NCBI GenBank assembly: GCA_022393335.1
Contig: JAJEKB010021945.1
Location: 887,898 to 951,897, forward strand
Reading direction: 5' to 3'
Length of the DNA stretch: 64,000 nt
DNA from: Macrotrachela quadricornifera
Taxonomy: Eukaryota > Rotifera > Eurotatoria > Philodinida > Philodinidae
Numbering within the stretch: position 1 is the stretch's first letter; each line of letters begins with the position of its first letter. The position numbers were made by a program, and so were the translations under genes. The notes beneath the pieces are model-generated. The model was given only the letters and a program-made list of their open reading frames with translations. It was not told the origin of the DNA and ran no database searches. Positions 48,959 through 61,376 of the stretch are shown piece after piece.

Positions 48959-49513
48959 TTAACCCTTTGGCTTCTGACTTTTTTTTTGCGAAAATCAAAT
49001 TTTTTACAAACAATTTTTTTACGAAGAAATTTTATTTTTACTCTAAGAAAACATGAATCATTCATCATTGTATGATAGTCTTTGAAGCAAACAACAATAC
49101 ATAGAGATACATTAAAGTAAGCGCAAATATTATGTATCGCGTCGAAGATTATGGAATACGCAAATCACACATTTTTGTTGAGGCTGTTCTAGCTGTAATG
49201 TTTGTGGAATGAACGAAAAGATCGAATAGTTAAACTGAGAGAAGAAAGCCTTGTCAATAGGCCGGACTTTGTCAAAATTTCTCTAATAAAATTGAGGCAA
49301 AAATCAGAAAAGTAAAACGAAATATGATTCTGTATTTTATAAATTACAAATGTATTATATATTGCCATATTCAATAGATGAAAAAACCTTCTTGTACATC
49401 CAACAAATGATAAAAACAGGTTTTTTTAAACGATTATAAAATATTTTATTGCGACCTTCTTTCGATAAATACATTTGCACACATACATGTGTTGTCGGGA
49501 GCGAAAAGGTTAA
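48959..49513. mobile_element. TTAA-flanked MITE
   Basis: Left end TTAACCCTTTGGC at 48959; right end GCGAAAAGGTTAA ending at 49513, giving inverted CCCTTTGGC/CCTTTTCGC termini next to TTAA on both sides. 555 bp, no transposase. It sits 150 bp upstream of the multicopper oxidase gene and could contribute to its promoter. Confidence 0.6.
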
Positions 49514-49665
49514 TCTAAGCGATTTATCGTATTGATATAAAATTTAATTAAATATTGTAATAAAATTTTTTGATAAAATCACTATTTTCTCTTTGCAATA
49601 GATTACATAAATTCTAGAAAATAAAATTCATTTTTAATTAAAAATATTAATTTGTCAAAGTTACA

Positions 49666-52600
49666 ATGGTTTATACATTAAATACTCGATTATTAAATAT
49701 ATTTCAACAAATTATTTGCACTGTATCAATTAAATTATGGCACATTTTACTTTGTCTTAGTATATCTGTAATAATTATTGTTATCGGTCTAATTCCAGTT
49801 TATCTATTGGCAAGGAGCTCCAAAGTAAACAATATTGAACGTATGTTATTTATATTCATAATGAATCACTGATTATGAAATGAATAGTTTTTCTAAAATA
49901 AATTCTATATTTTATTCCTTATTCTCTTTCTCAGAGAGAAGAGTATAGCAAACGTAATTTATCTGATTGATTGCTTATATGTCCATACTTCACTTATTGA
50001 TTGAATATTAATGTAGACATAAAAAGGATCCTTTTCAATAAAACTCGACCAAAAGTAATTGAGGGCAACAAGTTCGAATCTGAGGTTAGTTTTTCAAAAC
50101 TTTTTTCACGAAGAGGATCACTTTTCTTACGAAAACAATATTTTATAAAGTTTGACCAATGGTAACCAAGAATGAAAGACTTGAACTTAAGTTTAGTTTT
50201 TTTGATTGTATATGAGTAGTTTTGTGATAGCTTTTCCGAAGAGTGCTACTTGTAAAAATATATAAAAATAATGTTTACATAAGATGATTCACTATTCACT
50301 ACAAGTTATAAACAGGCAATTCAAAAAGTATTTAGATATCCTTGTCTTCTTTTATATTTTGTGATTGTATAGTACGAATCAGAGATTTTTTACTAACAGA
50401 TCGTCCTCATTTCACACATCATGCTCTATAAAAATCCGCCAATTGGATCATGATTTCAAATTGAAGCGAAGTTTCTCATAAAAATACCCGGTTTTTTAAT
50501 ATGTTCAGTGTGAGATTTTGTGAGACACGATCTAAAAGAGCGTTAAGGTGTATATAGATAGATATTTGCACTCACTACCCCTTCCTTCAGAAACCGTAAT
50601 CAACTGCTTAGCTACCCCTCTCTCAGTCAGAGATTGTGACAGACAGCCATGTGAAAAGGATTTAAGGCCATTACTGACATCAAAATAGTATCATCTCTGT
50701 ACCGTTAGAAAGAGCAAAGTAAATTCTACTTGTTGGTACGCATATCAATAATTTCGAAATAAATCAGATTCTTGAACACGTTTAGTATCATGATATGAAT
50801 AAGAAAGGACAATGATTTGTTTTAAAATTAATCTCATAATATAATGCTAGAAAGCTCGTCTAAAGTCGTACACAATCAAGTGTTTTAAAAGGTTTTTACT
50901 GCTAAAATTTAAAACCAAGAGTGAAGTGTTATTAATGAGACGAACTTTGGAAAAAAAATCATTGTCATCTCTTACTCATATCATAATACTAAATATGTTC
51001 AAGAATCTTGTTGATTTTTATACAAATTACAGGATACGAAAGAACATAAGGATATCCGGATACTTTTTGTACTAACCTGTAGATTTTATTTTCCATGTAA
51101 ATCAAAGAAAATATTTCATTATTATTTTCGAAAAAGTCGATTTAATCTGCATACGTATTTCTATTTAGTAAAAAAAGAAATTTATATTTACAATGCTCAA
51201 TTTCATATTCGATGGTTTAATGCATCTCCAGATACATATTATCGTTCCATTTTAAGTATAAATGATCAAATTCCAGCACCAACTATTATAGTAGAACAAG
51301 GTGATATTATTAATATAACAATAATAAATGAATTATCTGAACCAACAACAATACATTGGCATGGTTTATTTCAACGAAATACATTACATATGGATGGTGT
51401 TCCAGGTATTACACAATGTTCTATATTACCAAATCAATCATTTATATATACATTTTATACAAATGAACAATCCGGTACATATTGGTATCATTCACATTAT
51501 GCAATGCAATATGGTGATGGTCTTAAAGGAATATTAATTATTAAAGATCCAAATGATCCATGGAAAATTTTTTATCAAGATGAAGATATTCTTCAACTAA
51601 CAGATTGGTATCATACACCTGTTCATATACATTTAGAAAGATATTTATATCCTGGTACATTAGATCCAGTACCAGATACTGGTTTAATAAATGGTATTGG
51701 ACAATTTAATTGTATAATAAATAAAACATGTAATTATTATCGTGCATCTATTAAAATAGGTACAACAAAAAGATTTCGTATTATAAATACATCTGTTTAT
51801 GCAACAATAACATTAACTATTGATCAACATCAAATGAGATTAATTGAAGTTGATGGAATTTATTTAGATGGTAAAAAATATTTACGTAGTATTCGTTTAA
51901 GTCCTGGACAAAGATATTCTGTTTTAATTAGTGCAAAAGATAATTTTTCTTCAAGTTATTGGATACGTGCAACTATTCATCCATTTGTTGATTATCATAA
52001 TCAATACAACTCATCAGTTCAACCTAATATAAGTGCAATTTTACAATATACTAATGATAATAATATTACTACTATAATTCCATCTATAGATTCATTTAAT
52101 AATGATGCATTCATTATTAATCAATCAATAATTAATGGAGAAATATTTAGTGATGAATTAGAATTAATTCCAATGAATTATTCTGAATATAATGTACCTA
52201 ATAATAAAAATATAAAAACATTTATATTTAATTCTCAACATAAAGGTATTGAACCAGGTTATTTTTATTTTAATAATGAAACATTTACTCATCCAATAAA
52301 TACAACATTATTATCTTCAATTGTACATAGTAATTTATTAGAATTATCTTGGCCATTAACAATAGAAATTGAAAATGATGAAATAATTGATATTATTATA
52401 AATAATATTGATTTTGCTTCTCATTCATTTCATCTTCATGGACATCATGTATGGTTATTAGCACAAGGATATGCAAATGAAGGTTATTGGAATGAATCAA
52501 CATATAAAAATATTATTTATAATATAAATAATCCAATATATCGAGATACATTTACAGTTAATAGATTTTCATATATAGTTTTTCGTTTTAAAGCGGATAA

Positions 52601-52751
52601 TCCTGGTATATGGATGATGCATTGTCATAATGATTGGCATTTACAACAAGGGATGGCTTTAGTTTTTATTGAATCTTCTAAAAAAATAAAAGATTATTAT
52701 TTTAATCAAAATTTAACAAATTATCTTCCATTTAATTGTCAACATCATTAA
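49666..52751 (+). CDS. Membrane-anchored multicopper oxidase (laccase/ferroxidase-like)
   Basis: Two exons, 49666-49840 and 51169-52751, with a 1,328-nt intron (GTATGT...TTTAG, phase 1); 585 residues. The first exon encodes a signal anchor (HILLCLSISVIIIVIGLIPVYLL, about residues 26-48). The enzyme carries all four copper motifs: HWHG (121-124), WYHSH (165-168), HSFHLHGHH (from about 477) and HCHNDWHLQQGM (543-554), so the T1 Cys and trinuclear-centre His are complete. The axial T1 position is Met, as in ascorbate oxidase, not the Leu/Phe of many fungal laccases. It oxidises phenols, ascorbate-like substrates or Fe(II) with reduction of O2 to water; the substrate cannot be told. The catalytic domain should face outside. 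The second exon is intronless, which could fit acquisition of a foreign reading frame. Convergent with the FAD oxidase. Confidence 0.88.
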
Positions 52752-55049
52752 AAATTTATTTCAATTCTTTTTTTATTTTGTTTTTGAAAATATATTTTTT
52801 AATTATGAGAAAAAGAAAAATATCTCGCCTTTCAACTATTTTTTAATATAGAATGATGTTCAAGAACATTTTCATTAGCTCGATATTTTTTCTACAACTA
52901 TTTCTATCTGTAGTTCTTTTCGCTGAATTACAGGACCTTTGTGATATGTCAATAATGTAATCAACATGCTATCGAATGGGTGATCCGAGATAAATAGCCA
53001 TTAGTCAGTTGTCTAAGATCATTCCATAATTGATAGTACTGAAGTTCGAACAATATAATCATTTAGTTATGCTGGTTTAAAATATGAGAAACTTGTGTAA
53101 AGTAAAGAATGGACATTGATAAATGATATATATGTACCATGAAAAATCCTACAATTTAGATAGGAAACTACGATTTATTCATATATACCATTTGTTTTCA
53201 AAAGAGACGAAATTCTATATGATCAATTTTTGTCGGTAAAAATAAAGATTAGTTTTTTGATACATCATGGATTTGCCTTTCTTGTTTTATTAATTAATAC
53301 ATTGTATAGTTTTTAACTCTATCTCAGTATATATTATTGGTAATAGCGTTTCACACATAATAACTAGGAATATTTTCTTCATATCAAGCAAATAATGCTT
53401 CATTTCTTTATGACATGGTATTGTTTTTACTAGTAGATGAAATCATTATCCATTAGACACTTTCCTTCATATAGCATATGTCAAAAAAGAATTTCAATAT
53501 AGTTTTTATGCGGTGATATTACATTAGGTTAAATATGCATCTAACGATCCATGTTCAACTTTGGAAACTACCCAACGAACGCAGATAACATTGAATATTT
53601 AGAGAATTCTATGAAATATTTATTAAAGTGTATAGGCAATCATGAAAAATCAACTGAGGTTTGAGCTAGTTCGCAGATTCAAGTTTGGATAATTCTCGAA
53701 TATTATTAATTTGTTTTTCGAATGTCTGCAGTTTTTGGATCATTTATTTTATTGTATGTAGCCTTATTGTCTTCAACCCTAAAATTCCTTTTCCGAACTT
53801 GCTATCTACTTCCTTTCATAAACTAATTGAAAATGATCGAAATCAAACGTTCGAATTCGATGCATTCCTACATCAGGTTAAGAATTTTAAAACGTAAGAC
53901 CATTTGTAACCTCACCTAACTAAAATATGTTTATTTTGCCAACTAAATACATCTTTTAATGAGTAATATTTTTCGTCAATAGATAAAATTGTGTCATCAT
54001 TTATTTTTCTTGATATCTTTACATCTAGTATAAAAACGAAATTTTTCATTTTTTGCTATCCCCACTTATTGTAACTAATTGTCTTGCATTTCGTTTGCTA
54101 TATAAGACTTTTTTGTTCGAATAATTTTGATTCATTGGTAGATTTGTTCTGATCGTTTTTATGTTTCGTTATATAATTTTTATGGTCATCTAATCGTACC
54201 TTGGCTAACTATATTTTAGTATTCTTTGACAAGTTGTTTTCATGGTGTGAAATTTTTGAAAGGTCTTCAAATTTCCCGTCTTTTTTTTATTAATTCAATA
54301 CATTTATATATTTCTGATTTGATATTATGTATAGTTCCTATCCGCTTTTATCAAATATAATTAAAACAGCCAATAATACAAAAAAAAAGGAATTTTTCAT
54401 GTGTCGAGAAATGATTATATAAAATTTGATCTATTTTAAAAATAAAAGATACATATACAAGTAACGCTCAGCTCTTTATCGCAGAAGCACCTTTCCAAAA
54501 CTCGCATAACATTATTTATCTATACAATTTTTAAAAGTAAGATAGCCGCAAAAATGAAATTAATTTAGGATGTTCAAGGCACAAATCCGACGCTTCATTC
54601 ACAATAATCGTTGATCAAGCTGTCTACAGAAAAGTTTACATATAATGGTACTGAAAAGAATAAGTAAAAATCGATCTCAGATTCGAATTTTATCATTGAT
54701 TAATTAAAACCGACGTGAAATTCGAATTCTCCGATCTCGATTGTCTTTATTCGAGTTTTATTGAAAAGTATCCTTTCTGTTTCGACATCATTATTCGACC
54801 AATCAGTGAAGTGTGGAACATACAAGCAAGCAATCAGACAATATATGGTTGCTAGACTCTTCTCCACGAGAAAGAGAATAAAAAGATGATCATTCGTTAT
54901 TGACTAATAGATAAATCATCAATTTAAGTAATTACTTAAAAAAAATAATCGATTTGTATCATTATTATTAAATAAAAATGTCCAACGAAAACGATAATCA
55001 ATTCTTATTATAAAGTATTATTGTTCATTTAATCAATTTTTATACTGTC
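52752..55049. other. Intergenic between convergent oxidase genes; short repeats
   Basis: No supported gene. About 54680-54780 shares, in inverted orientation, ATTGAAAAG.ATCCTTT and CTCAGATTCGAA blocks with 50015-50090 in the multicopper oxidase intron. About 54795-54880 is a diverged copy of the block at 29911-29993. Otherwise AT-rich. Confidence 0.4.
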
Positions 55050-56630
55050 TTAATAACTGAAATAAATCCATTGTAAACATATTATCATAAAAAGACTAAC
55101 AATGGTTAATATGTTGTTGTTTACTAATTTACATACATTCGATACATTGGTTTCATTCGATTGTTGAGTATAGGATGGAATACCTTGGGGAAAACGAAAA
55201 TAATTTGTAGGATCCCATCTTGTTTTAATTTCACGTAAACGATTCCAGTGATGACGATAATACATTGTTTCCCAATCTTTTAAATATGGATCGATATAAT
55301 TAAGATATGCTCCAACAATACTTTGTGTAGGTGCTGCTGCATTTATTAACTTTTCTAAAAATTCTTCACTCATTTTAAATGCATAAGGATCAGTATCAGG
55401 ATTTGTCCATGAAACACCTGGTGCAATATCAAATTGAATATCAGGAAAAGCAAAAGCTGTATTTTGATCTTTATTTGCATTTTTAAGATAAATAAGTTCT
55501 GTCCATCCTCCAACTCCAATAGTTGAATTTGGTTTAAAATTTAAAATAACATCTAACATAGCATCAGTAATATTAACAGCCATAGCAGATAGAACATGTT
55601 CTCGATTTACAACAGGAAATGGAATAGCCAATACTCTACTTATATCATTTTGTGTATAATTAAATATTTGATAAGAACTTGGTTTTGGATCTTTTGTTAA
55701 CCATGGTTGAAATATTGAATCAATTTCTATTGATGGACCATTGAATGAACACCACATCATAAGAAACTTACTATCTTCTCCAACAATTATAAGTACATTA
55801 AAAGAAATACGATTATCATGATCAGCAACATCTTTTAAAAATGTTAACCAATTAATAAGAGCTGTTTTTATATCTACATTATTCCATGTTATATTTAAAA
55901 ATGAATATTGTCCATTTGGTAATTTTGTTGTATTTATTCGATGAAGTTTTTGTGTCATCTCTAGGACAAAACCAAAATTTCCTCCTCCACCACCACGAAG
56001 TGCCCAATATAAATCTGAATTAACTGTCGATGATGCTGTTACGATACTTCCATTATATAATGCTACAGTAAAATTAAGAACATTATCAGATGCATAACCA
56101 AATGAACGACTATACATTGCATTGTAACCACCTCCTAATGCAAAACCTACAACACCTACTGTTGGACATAATCCACCAAGTACAACATATTCAGAACCAT
56201 TCAGAGCCTTATAAACTTCATCCCATATAACACCTGCTTGCATAGTTACAGTTTCAGTTACCAAATCAATTTTTAGACCTTTTAGAAGTGCAGAATCTAG
56301 AACTATACCTCGATGACTACAATAACCTCCATAACTATGTCGACCTCCCATTATACGAATAGGTATTTTAAGAGATGAAAGTGTTGAAAGTGCTAATGAA
56401 ACATCGTCATAAGTAGTAGGACGTAACATAAGACCAGGCCATGTTTGTATTGCTCGATTATGAAGAGTTGCTGCTGCTTTATATTCAGAATCAAATACAC
56501 GTAATGCTTGTCCACCGTGAGAAATTATAATCGATTCTAATCTAGAAAGTGAATCATTTTGTGCATGGATAATCGAATAAACGGATAAAATAATAATTCC
56601 AATATAAAGTCGAATGTATGAAGTAGTCAT
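55050..56630 (-). CDS. Secreted berberine-bridge-type FAD-linked oxidase
   Basis: Single exon, 526 residues, intact. A signal peptide (IRLYIGIIILSVYSIIHAQ) is followed by the FAD-binding PCMH fold: LMLRPTTYDDVSLAL, GGRHSYGGYC (His98) and GGLCPTVGVVGFALGGGYN (Cys155). These are the two residues that hold bicovalent flavin in berberine bridge enzymes and fungal glyco-oxidases. The C-terminal WDPTNYFRFPQGIP is the BBE domain signature. A hydrophobic tail (ILTIVSLFMIICLQWIYFSY) suggests a membrane or GPI anchor. These enzymes oxidise alcohols, sugars or alkaloids with O2 to give H2O2; the substrate is unknown here. The family is common in fungi, plants and bacteria and rare in animals, and the lack of introns fits lateral gain. 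It is convergent with the multicopper oxidase, 2.3 kb away. Confidence 0.9.
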   Translation of the reverse strand: MTTSYIRLYIGIIILSVYSIIHAQNDSLSRLESIIISHGGQALRVFDSEYKAAATLHNRAIQTWPGLMLRPTTYDDVSLALSTLSSLKIPIRIMGGRHSYGGYCSHRGIVLDSALLKGLKIDLVTETVTMQAGVIWDEVYKALNGSEYVVLGGLCPTVGVVGFALGGGYNAMYSRSFGYASDNVLNFTVALYNGSIVTASSTVNSDLYWALRGGGGGNFGFVLEMTQKLHRINTTKLPNGQYSFLNITWNNVDIKTALINWLTFLKDVADHDNRISFNVLIIVGEDSKFLMMWCSFNGPSIEIDSIFQPWLTKDPKPSSYQIFNYTQNDISRVLAIPFPVVNREHVLSAMAVNITDAMLDVILNFKPNSTIGVGGWTELIYLKNANKDQNTAFAFPDIQFDIAPGVSWTNPDTDPYAFKMSEEFLEKLINAAAPTQSIVGAYLNYIDPYLKDWETMYYRHHWNRLREIKTRWDPTNYFRFPQGIPSYTQQSNETNVSNVCKLVNNNILTIVSLFMIICLQWIYFSY

Positions 56631-58609
56631 ATCAAAATTGAATTGAAATACGTATATAATATAATCGAAGTAATTATGTTAAGAAAAGTTAGTTTTAATT
56701 TTAAATTATTTTTTTATATTAATAATTAAATTTAATTGTTTTAATTAGAAGAAAGCGCTCGATAGATTATCTAAAATTTTAGTTTGTTATTTAAGTAAAA
56801 AATATTTCATAGTTAGAATAACACTAGAGAGAATCACTTTAAAAAGAAACCTTGAGAAAGAATATGGCTAATATTTGTAACATAAACTCAAATAGAAAGT
56901 AAATATTTCTCTCAAAAATGCATTTCCATTCTTTGAAATATGACAAATAACGATAGTAAACGTCGCAATTACCTGATTTTTATGATAATTAAACTGAATC
57001 AATAGATATTCTAATAAAACACATTCTTACAATTGGATACCATGATTCAGACAACACATTATTTGCTGTTAGAACAGATTTTCTTACCTTATTAAACTTA
57101 ATAAACCATCTGATATCTGTTAAATTATTTACACGTATTACAAATTTCGTTTAACAGAAATAAAATTGATTCAAGTCAGATCTGTATATCCTTGGTTTTA
57201 TTGTCTTCTCATCTTATAATTTGTTTTAGAATTAAAAAAGCGAGTATCTATTATTAATATTAAGTAAATATTGACAAAGGACTTACTAATATATGATCGA
57301 ATAATATGAAATACAGGTGATGACATTAACACTTTGATTTATACTCGAAATGTCGAAAAAAAAACTTTGATTGGAGAGTTTATTTCATAGGAGAAAATTA
57401 TGTATTGGTATGAATACCACATTGACATTCGTACTTTATGACATTTCGTTGTTAACAGTAATATATAAACTCTTTTTATTTTCTTTTGAATATATTGTCA
57501 AAAGTTTCATTGCTCAAAATAATTATAATAATTTTCGAGCGGTGAAATGAAGCATGAAACGTAAAGTCCTGATCATATAAGGACTAATCGAACCTGTTAA
57601 TGTCAAACAATTTTAAAATTCCATCATGAAAACAATAGAAAGGCGATCATGTACTTTATATTTTAGGGTAAGGGTGAATGGAAGAGATGATGCTCATCTT
57701 GAGCCTGATCCTCATCAACTGATTTACATTGATCCTAAAATTCTAAAATTCTGAAATACCAAAAGCTTCGTCTATACTACTATGAGATCAATTCACATAT
57801 TCATCAGCAATTTCTTGAATTCTGAAAATTCTCAAATTTCATGTATACTAATATCAAATCAAGTTAAAAAGATTTAATCTAAAATTGTAGAATTCGGCTC
57901 ACGGTGCGTTTTGTTACATGAAATTACTGTGAAGAAGGTGTTGATTATTTTTTATATGATGTGTACATAGACAAGATAAAATGTAGAATTCTAGAATATT
58001 AGAATAGAGCCACATCCTTTTTTTTTATTAATAAAAATTTAAAAACCACTCTTTACCATCAGTAAAAATGAACTCATTTGGTAGAAGCGTAATGGAAATA
58101 TTCAAATTTTTATTACCATACAGGTATATTTATGGTCCACTCTGTACTTACATACATCGTCGAAATCTGGTCACAAAAAAATCTTTTACTGCATTTGTCA
58201 TTTGTTTGCTACTTAAATTTTTTTTCTTTGCTCCCTTCTACTCTACGTATCACTCAGTAAAAAGAAGACTAAACTCTTGAGTGATAAAACAAAAAAGAAA
58301 AAATACAACAAACAGTAACAAAAAAAATGCTGAAAAGGTAAAAAAAACGTGGTATATCAATAGAGTAACTCTTCTCTCTTTCTCAATATCATCTATTCTA
58401 CGCCATTTCCATGATATACAAAACAAATCATAAGCAAAGAGTGACTACCAGCAAGGAGTAGTTCCATCAAGTAATGATAAGACCTAGAAATTGTCAATCA
58501 CTTCTAACATACCATATATACATAATATCATCAAATATAGTACTTGAGTTTGTTACTGATTGTTGATAGGCTTCATTCCTCTCAATTACGAAATAAGTTT
58601 TCTGACTTG
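56631..58609. other. Intergenic, no gene seen
   Basis: AT-rich upstream region of the FAD oxidase. No supported gene; the open frame at 58068-58280 has no recognisable features. Confidence 0.38.
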
Positions 58610-59080
58610 GTCTCATAATGTCGAATGAAAAAATATCGAAAGTAAAAATGTCGAACTAAAAACATCGAAATGAAAAATGTAGAAAATAAAAATATCGAAG
58701 TAAGAGTTATTGACTACTTATTTATTGATGAATGAATGGGAGAGTTTTTGACAAAAATACAAGACACAGAAAAATGAATATGAGAGGGAAAACAGTTATA
58801 TAACTGAACTTAATATACAAAATTATTTGGCAGCCACGAATAAAGAAAGACCATCGAGGTATTCGATTCGATCGATTTTGCTGCATTCGAACCGATCCCG
58901 CAATATGTTTAGACGGTTTTGCCTTTCCAAAACCTGTGGTGCTCTCTTCTTTTGTGTACCACTCTTCATATGTAGCACTTGTTGCTGAAAAATGACCTCC
59001 TCACTCTTTCGACATTTTTATTTTCGACATTTTTAGTTCGACATTTTTTTTTCGATATATTTTTTTCGATATTATGAGAC
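58610..59080. mobile_element. MITE with termini built of tandem TGTCGAA repeats
   Basis: Inverted termini start GTCTCATAAT(G/A)TCGAA at 58610 and end as the reverse complement at 59080. Each arm of about 80 bp is itself a short tandem array: AAAAATGTCGAA-type units of 12-16 bp, about six on the left (58617-58700) and five on the right (58998-59075). The unique centre is about 290 bp. No coding sequence. Confidence 0.75.
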
Positions 59081-59129
59081 AATACTAAAATAAATGTTGT
59101 TATTTTTTTTTTCGTTTATGATATGATTT

Positions 59130-60850
59130 GGACATTGTTTTGAAGATGTTATTGAATAGAGCTCGTCGAGCTGTATCTGGCACAACATGATCTAGATCTG
59201 GCACGAACAATGGGATGAATCGTTCTGAGAAAAAGGCGAACCTGTCGCCAACTTCCCTTACATAACGTTGGCATACAATTGAACATGAATGAGGAAGATG
59301 AATAACTGATTGCAAATGGCAAACGTTGCCTTTTGTCATGCTATGATTCAAAAAAAGAACATGTATAACAGTGAATTACATATCATTCCATAGATCTGAT
59401 GCTGATCTATCCAATGATGTGTCTTTGAACTTTGGCACATGTGTGATGGTGAATAGGTGAATGGAATTCCTGACAACAACATAGGAGTTACTTTTTTGGC
59501 GTATCAAGATTCAAAATCTGTACGAACAATACTTCATTATACTTCAATTGATAGAACTAAACCAGAACAGTCGATTCATACGTCGATCATCATAGGTACA
59601 TATTCTAGCGTTAATCTAGATGGTAAATATCTGACAATCAAAACACATATGGAGTTATTAAAACTTCGTATTCGAAAAAGTCACAAAGAGTATATTCAGT
59701 GATACCTTTTTCGCTAGATCTCAACGAGATCTATCGAATGACATACGTATCTGCGCTGGCACATATTGTTAGATGAATATGATCAGGTAAATTTTCTAAT
59801 ATACGCATACCTGTTGACTTTCTCTGATATTGTCTTAAAAGATAATATAGGTAGCACTGAAATATCTCTTATTCGATAAAAATAGATGAGATCTATTGAA
59901 TAATTAGTATGATCAACAGCTTCGGCACATATTGTGACATGAATGCACAAACGAAGTTCTTAATAATAAAGATACCTGCGGAGTTTCTTGGACGCTATAA
60001 ATGAAAAGATAATATAGATTTAAATAAATTACATCCGATTTCGAACAACTAAATGAGAGACGTTTAAAATAATATCCATATAAATATTGATACATGTGTG
60101 AGAGTCAATATGTACGTTTCGATGTAAATTTGGGTTTGTCTTAAGCATCAAGGCTTTTCATGTATATGTCTTATGTAAGGTTTATCATACTTTTTTCACA
60201 ACTATTAATGAAAGGTAATGATAAATTTCATTTCCTATGATAAAATTATCTCAGATTTGATAAATCTTCAAAGTTTCTATTGAATATACGTGTCTGTGTG
60301 TGTTGAATATCGAGTAGATGGTATTACTACGTATGTAAATGATTCTCAAAAGCTTCTACGTTCAGTTTATTTGTTTATCGATATTGAATAATACATCATT
60401 CGATAGTGTTTTTCATTCTGAATCGAATGGAATTAGTTTTATGAACGGCACAAATCGTAGAACGAATTGATACGTGATATGCATGATGAATGGTGAACTT
60501 TCAAGGTTTTATAAGCGATTCCATTGAAACTATGATGTGAATAACGCAAATGAGCATACCAATCGATAGAGCAAGTCGAGATGTATCGAGATCTATGGTT
60601 GTTTTTAAATTCTGAAGCGAGAGATCGAATATTTTTGGAAAATACAGTTTTTGCGAGTTTGTTCCCATGGAAAAAAAAGACTTTTTGATAGCTGCAGAAC
60701 ATAATGTGATGTTCGTTGAGAAGAAACATATTCTAATCGATAGAGCTCGATGGGTTCTACCTGGCACACAGTAAAGACAAGGTGGCACACCAAGTGGAAC
60801 GAATCGTATTTTCAAAAACTCGAATCGGCTGCCAACTTCACTTACATTAT
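59130..60850. repeat. Degenerate tandem repeat array
   Basis: Recurring blocks in the same order: a (GA)TAGAGCTCG(T/A)(C/T)G(A/G)G or GAGATCTAT(C/T)GAAT box, then TCTGGCAC or GGCACA(T)ATTGT, then a segment ending GCCAACTTC(A/C)CTTACAT or ACCTG(T/C)(T/G)GA(C/G)TTTCT. Copies are visible near 59150-59270, 59390-59450, 59720-59830, 59885-59995, 60575-60600 and 60735-60850. The first and last match best. Spacing is irregular (about 150-350 bp), so the array is old. Open frames on the minus strand within it are chance. Confidence 0.5.
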
Positions 60851-60908
60851 TTGCTGGTGTATTAATTGTAGTTTTTGGCCCGTCATGATTAATTTGTTCC
60901 AGTTAATT

Positions 60909-61376
60909 CTAGTTTTTCTTATCTATCGTTAATGCATCTATTTTTAAGTGATGAGTATTAATTAAATCTTGTTTAAAATTTTTATCGTATTTATTAATCC
61001 ATTTTGTATCATAATCGTGTTGCCTGGTTGGTTCTGCTGTTTTCAAATAACAATCAAGGATGGATAATTGTGTATTTAATTCTATTGTTGTGAATCTTAA
61101 TTCTTTTTGTCTTGATTGTAACATGTTGTTTCTAAGTTGGAGCATAGTTTTTTCTAAAAGATTTTGGTTTTTCTGTGATTTTGTTGCGTCTTTTAATTTG
61201 AATCCATTTGGAATAACATTTAATTGTTTACATTTTTGTAAGAATATGATATGTTGTTCTAATTTTGTTTTTGTCTTGTATAACTTTTCTAAGTGATGTG
61301 CGATAGTATATATTCTCTCACCGTAGTGGTTTCGAAATTCTTGGCGTGATAGAAAGGTTGATGAACTAGTAAGCAT
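60909..61376 (-). pseudogene. Penelope-like element N-terminal fragment (tentative)
   Basis: A 155-residue open frame, coiled-coil rich, with LEQHIIFLQKCKQLNVIPNG followed by FKLK. This spacing (helix, HxxFLxxCxxxxVxPxGF, basic) recalls the conserved N-terminal region of Penelope-like retroelement proteins, upstream of their reverse transcriptase. No reverse transcriptase or GIY-YIG endonuclease follows, so it would be a truncated copy. Its first 13 codons are repeated in inverted orientation in the adjoining palindrome (61338-61489). The family call is from memory of motif layout and needs a profile search. Confidence 0.4.

Noticed and set aside
50055..50090. TTCGAATC-like T-loop motif, possible tRNA
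   Set aside because: No acceptor stem, D arm or anticodon arm could be built around AAGTTCGAATCTGAG.
60439..60815. Minus-strand frames of 62-104 residues
   Set aside because: They fall within the degenerate tandem array, in three overlapping frames, without conserved features.
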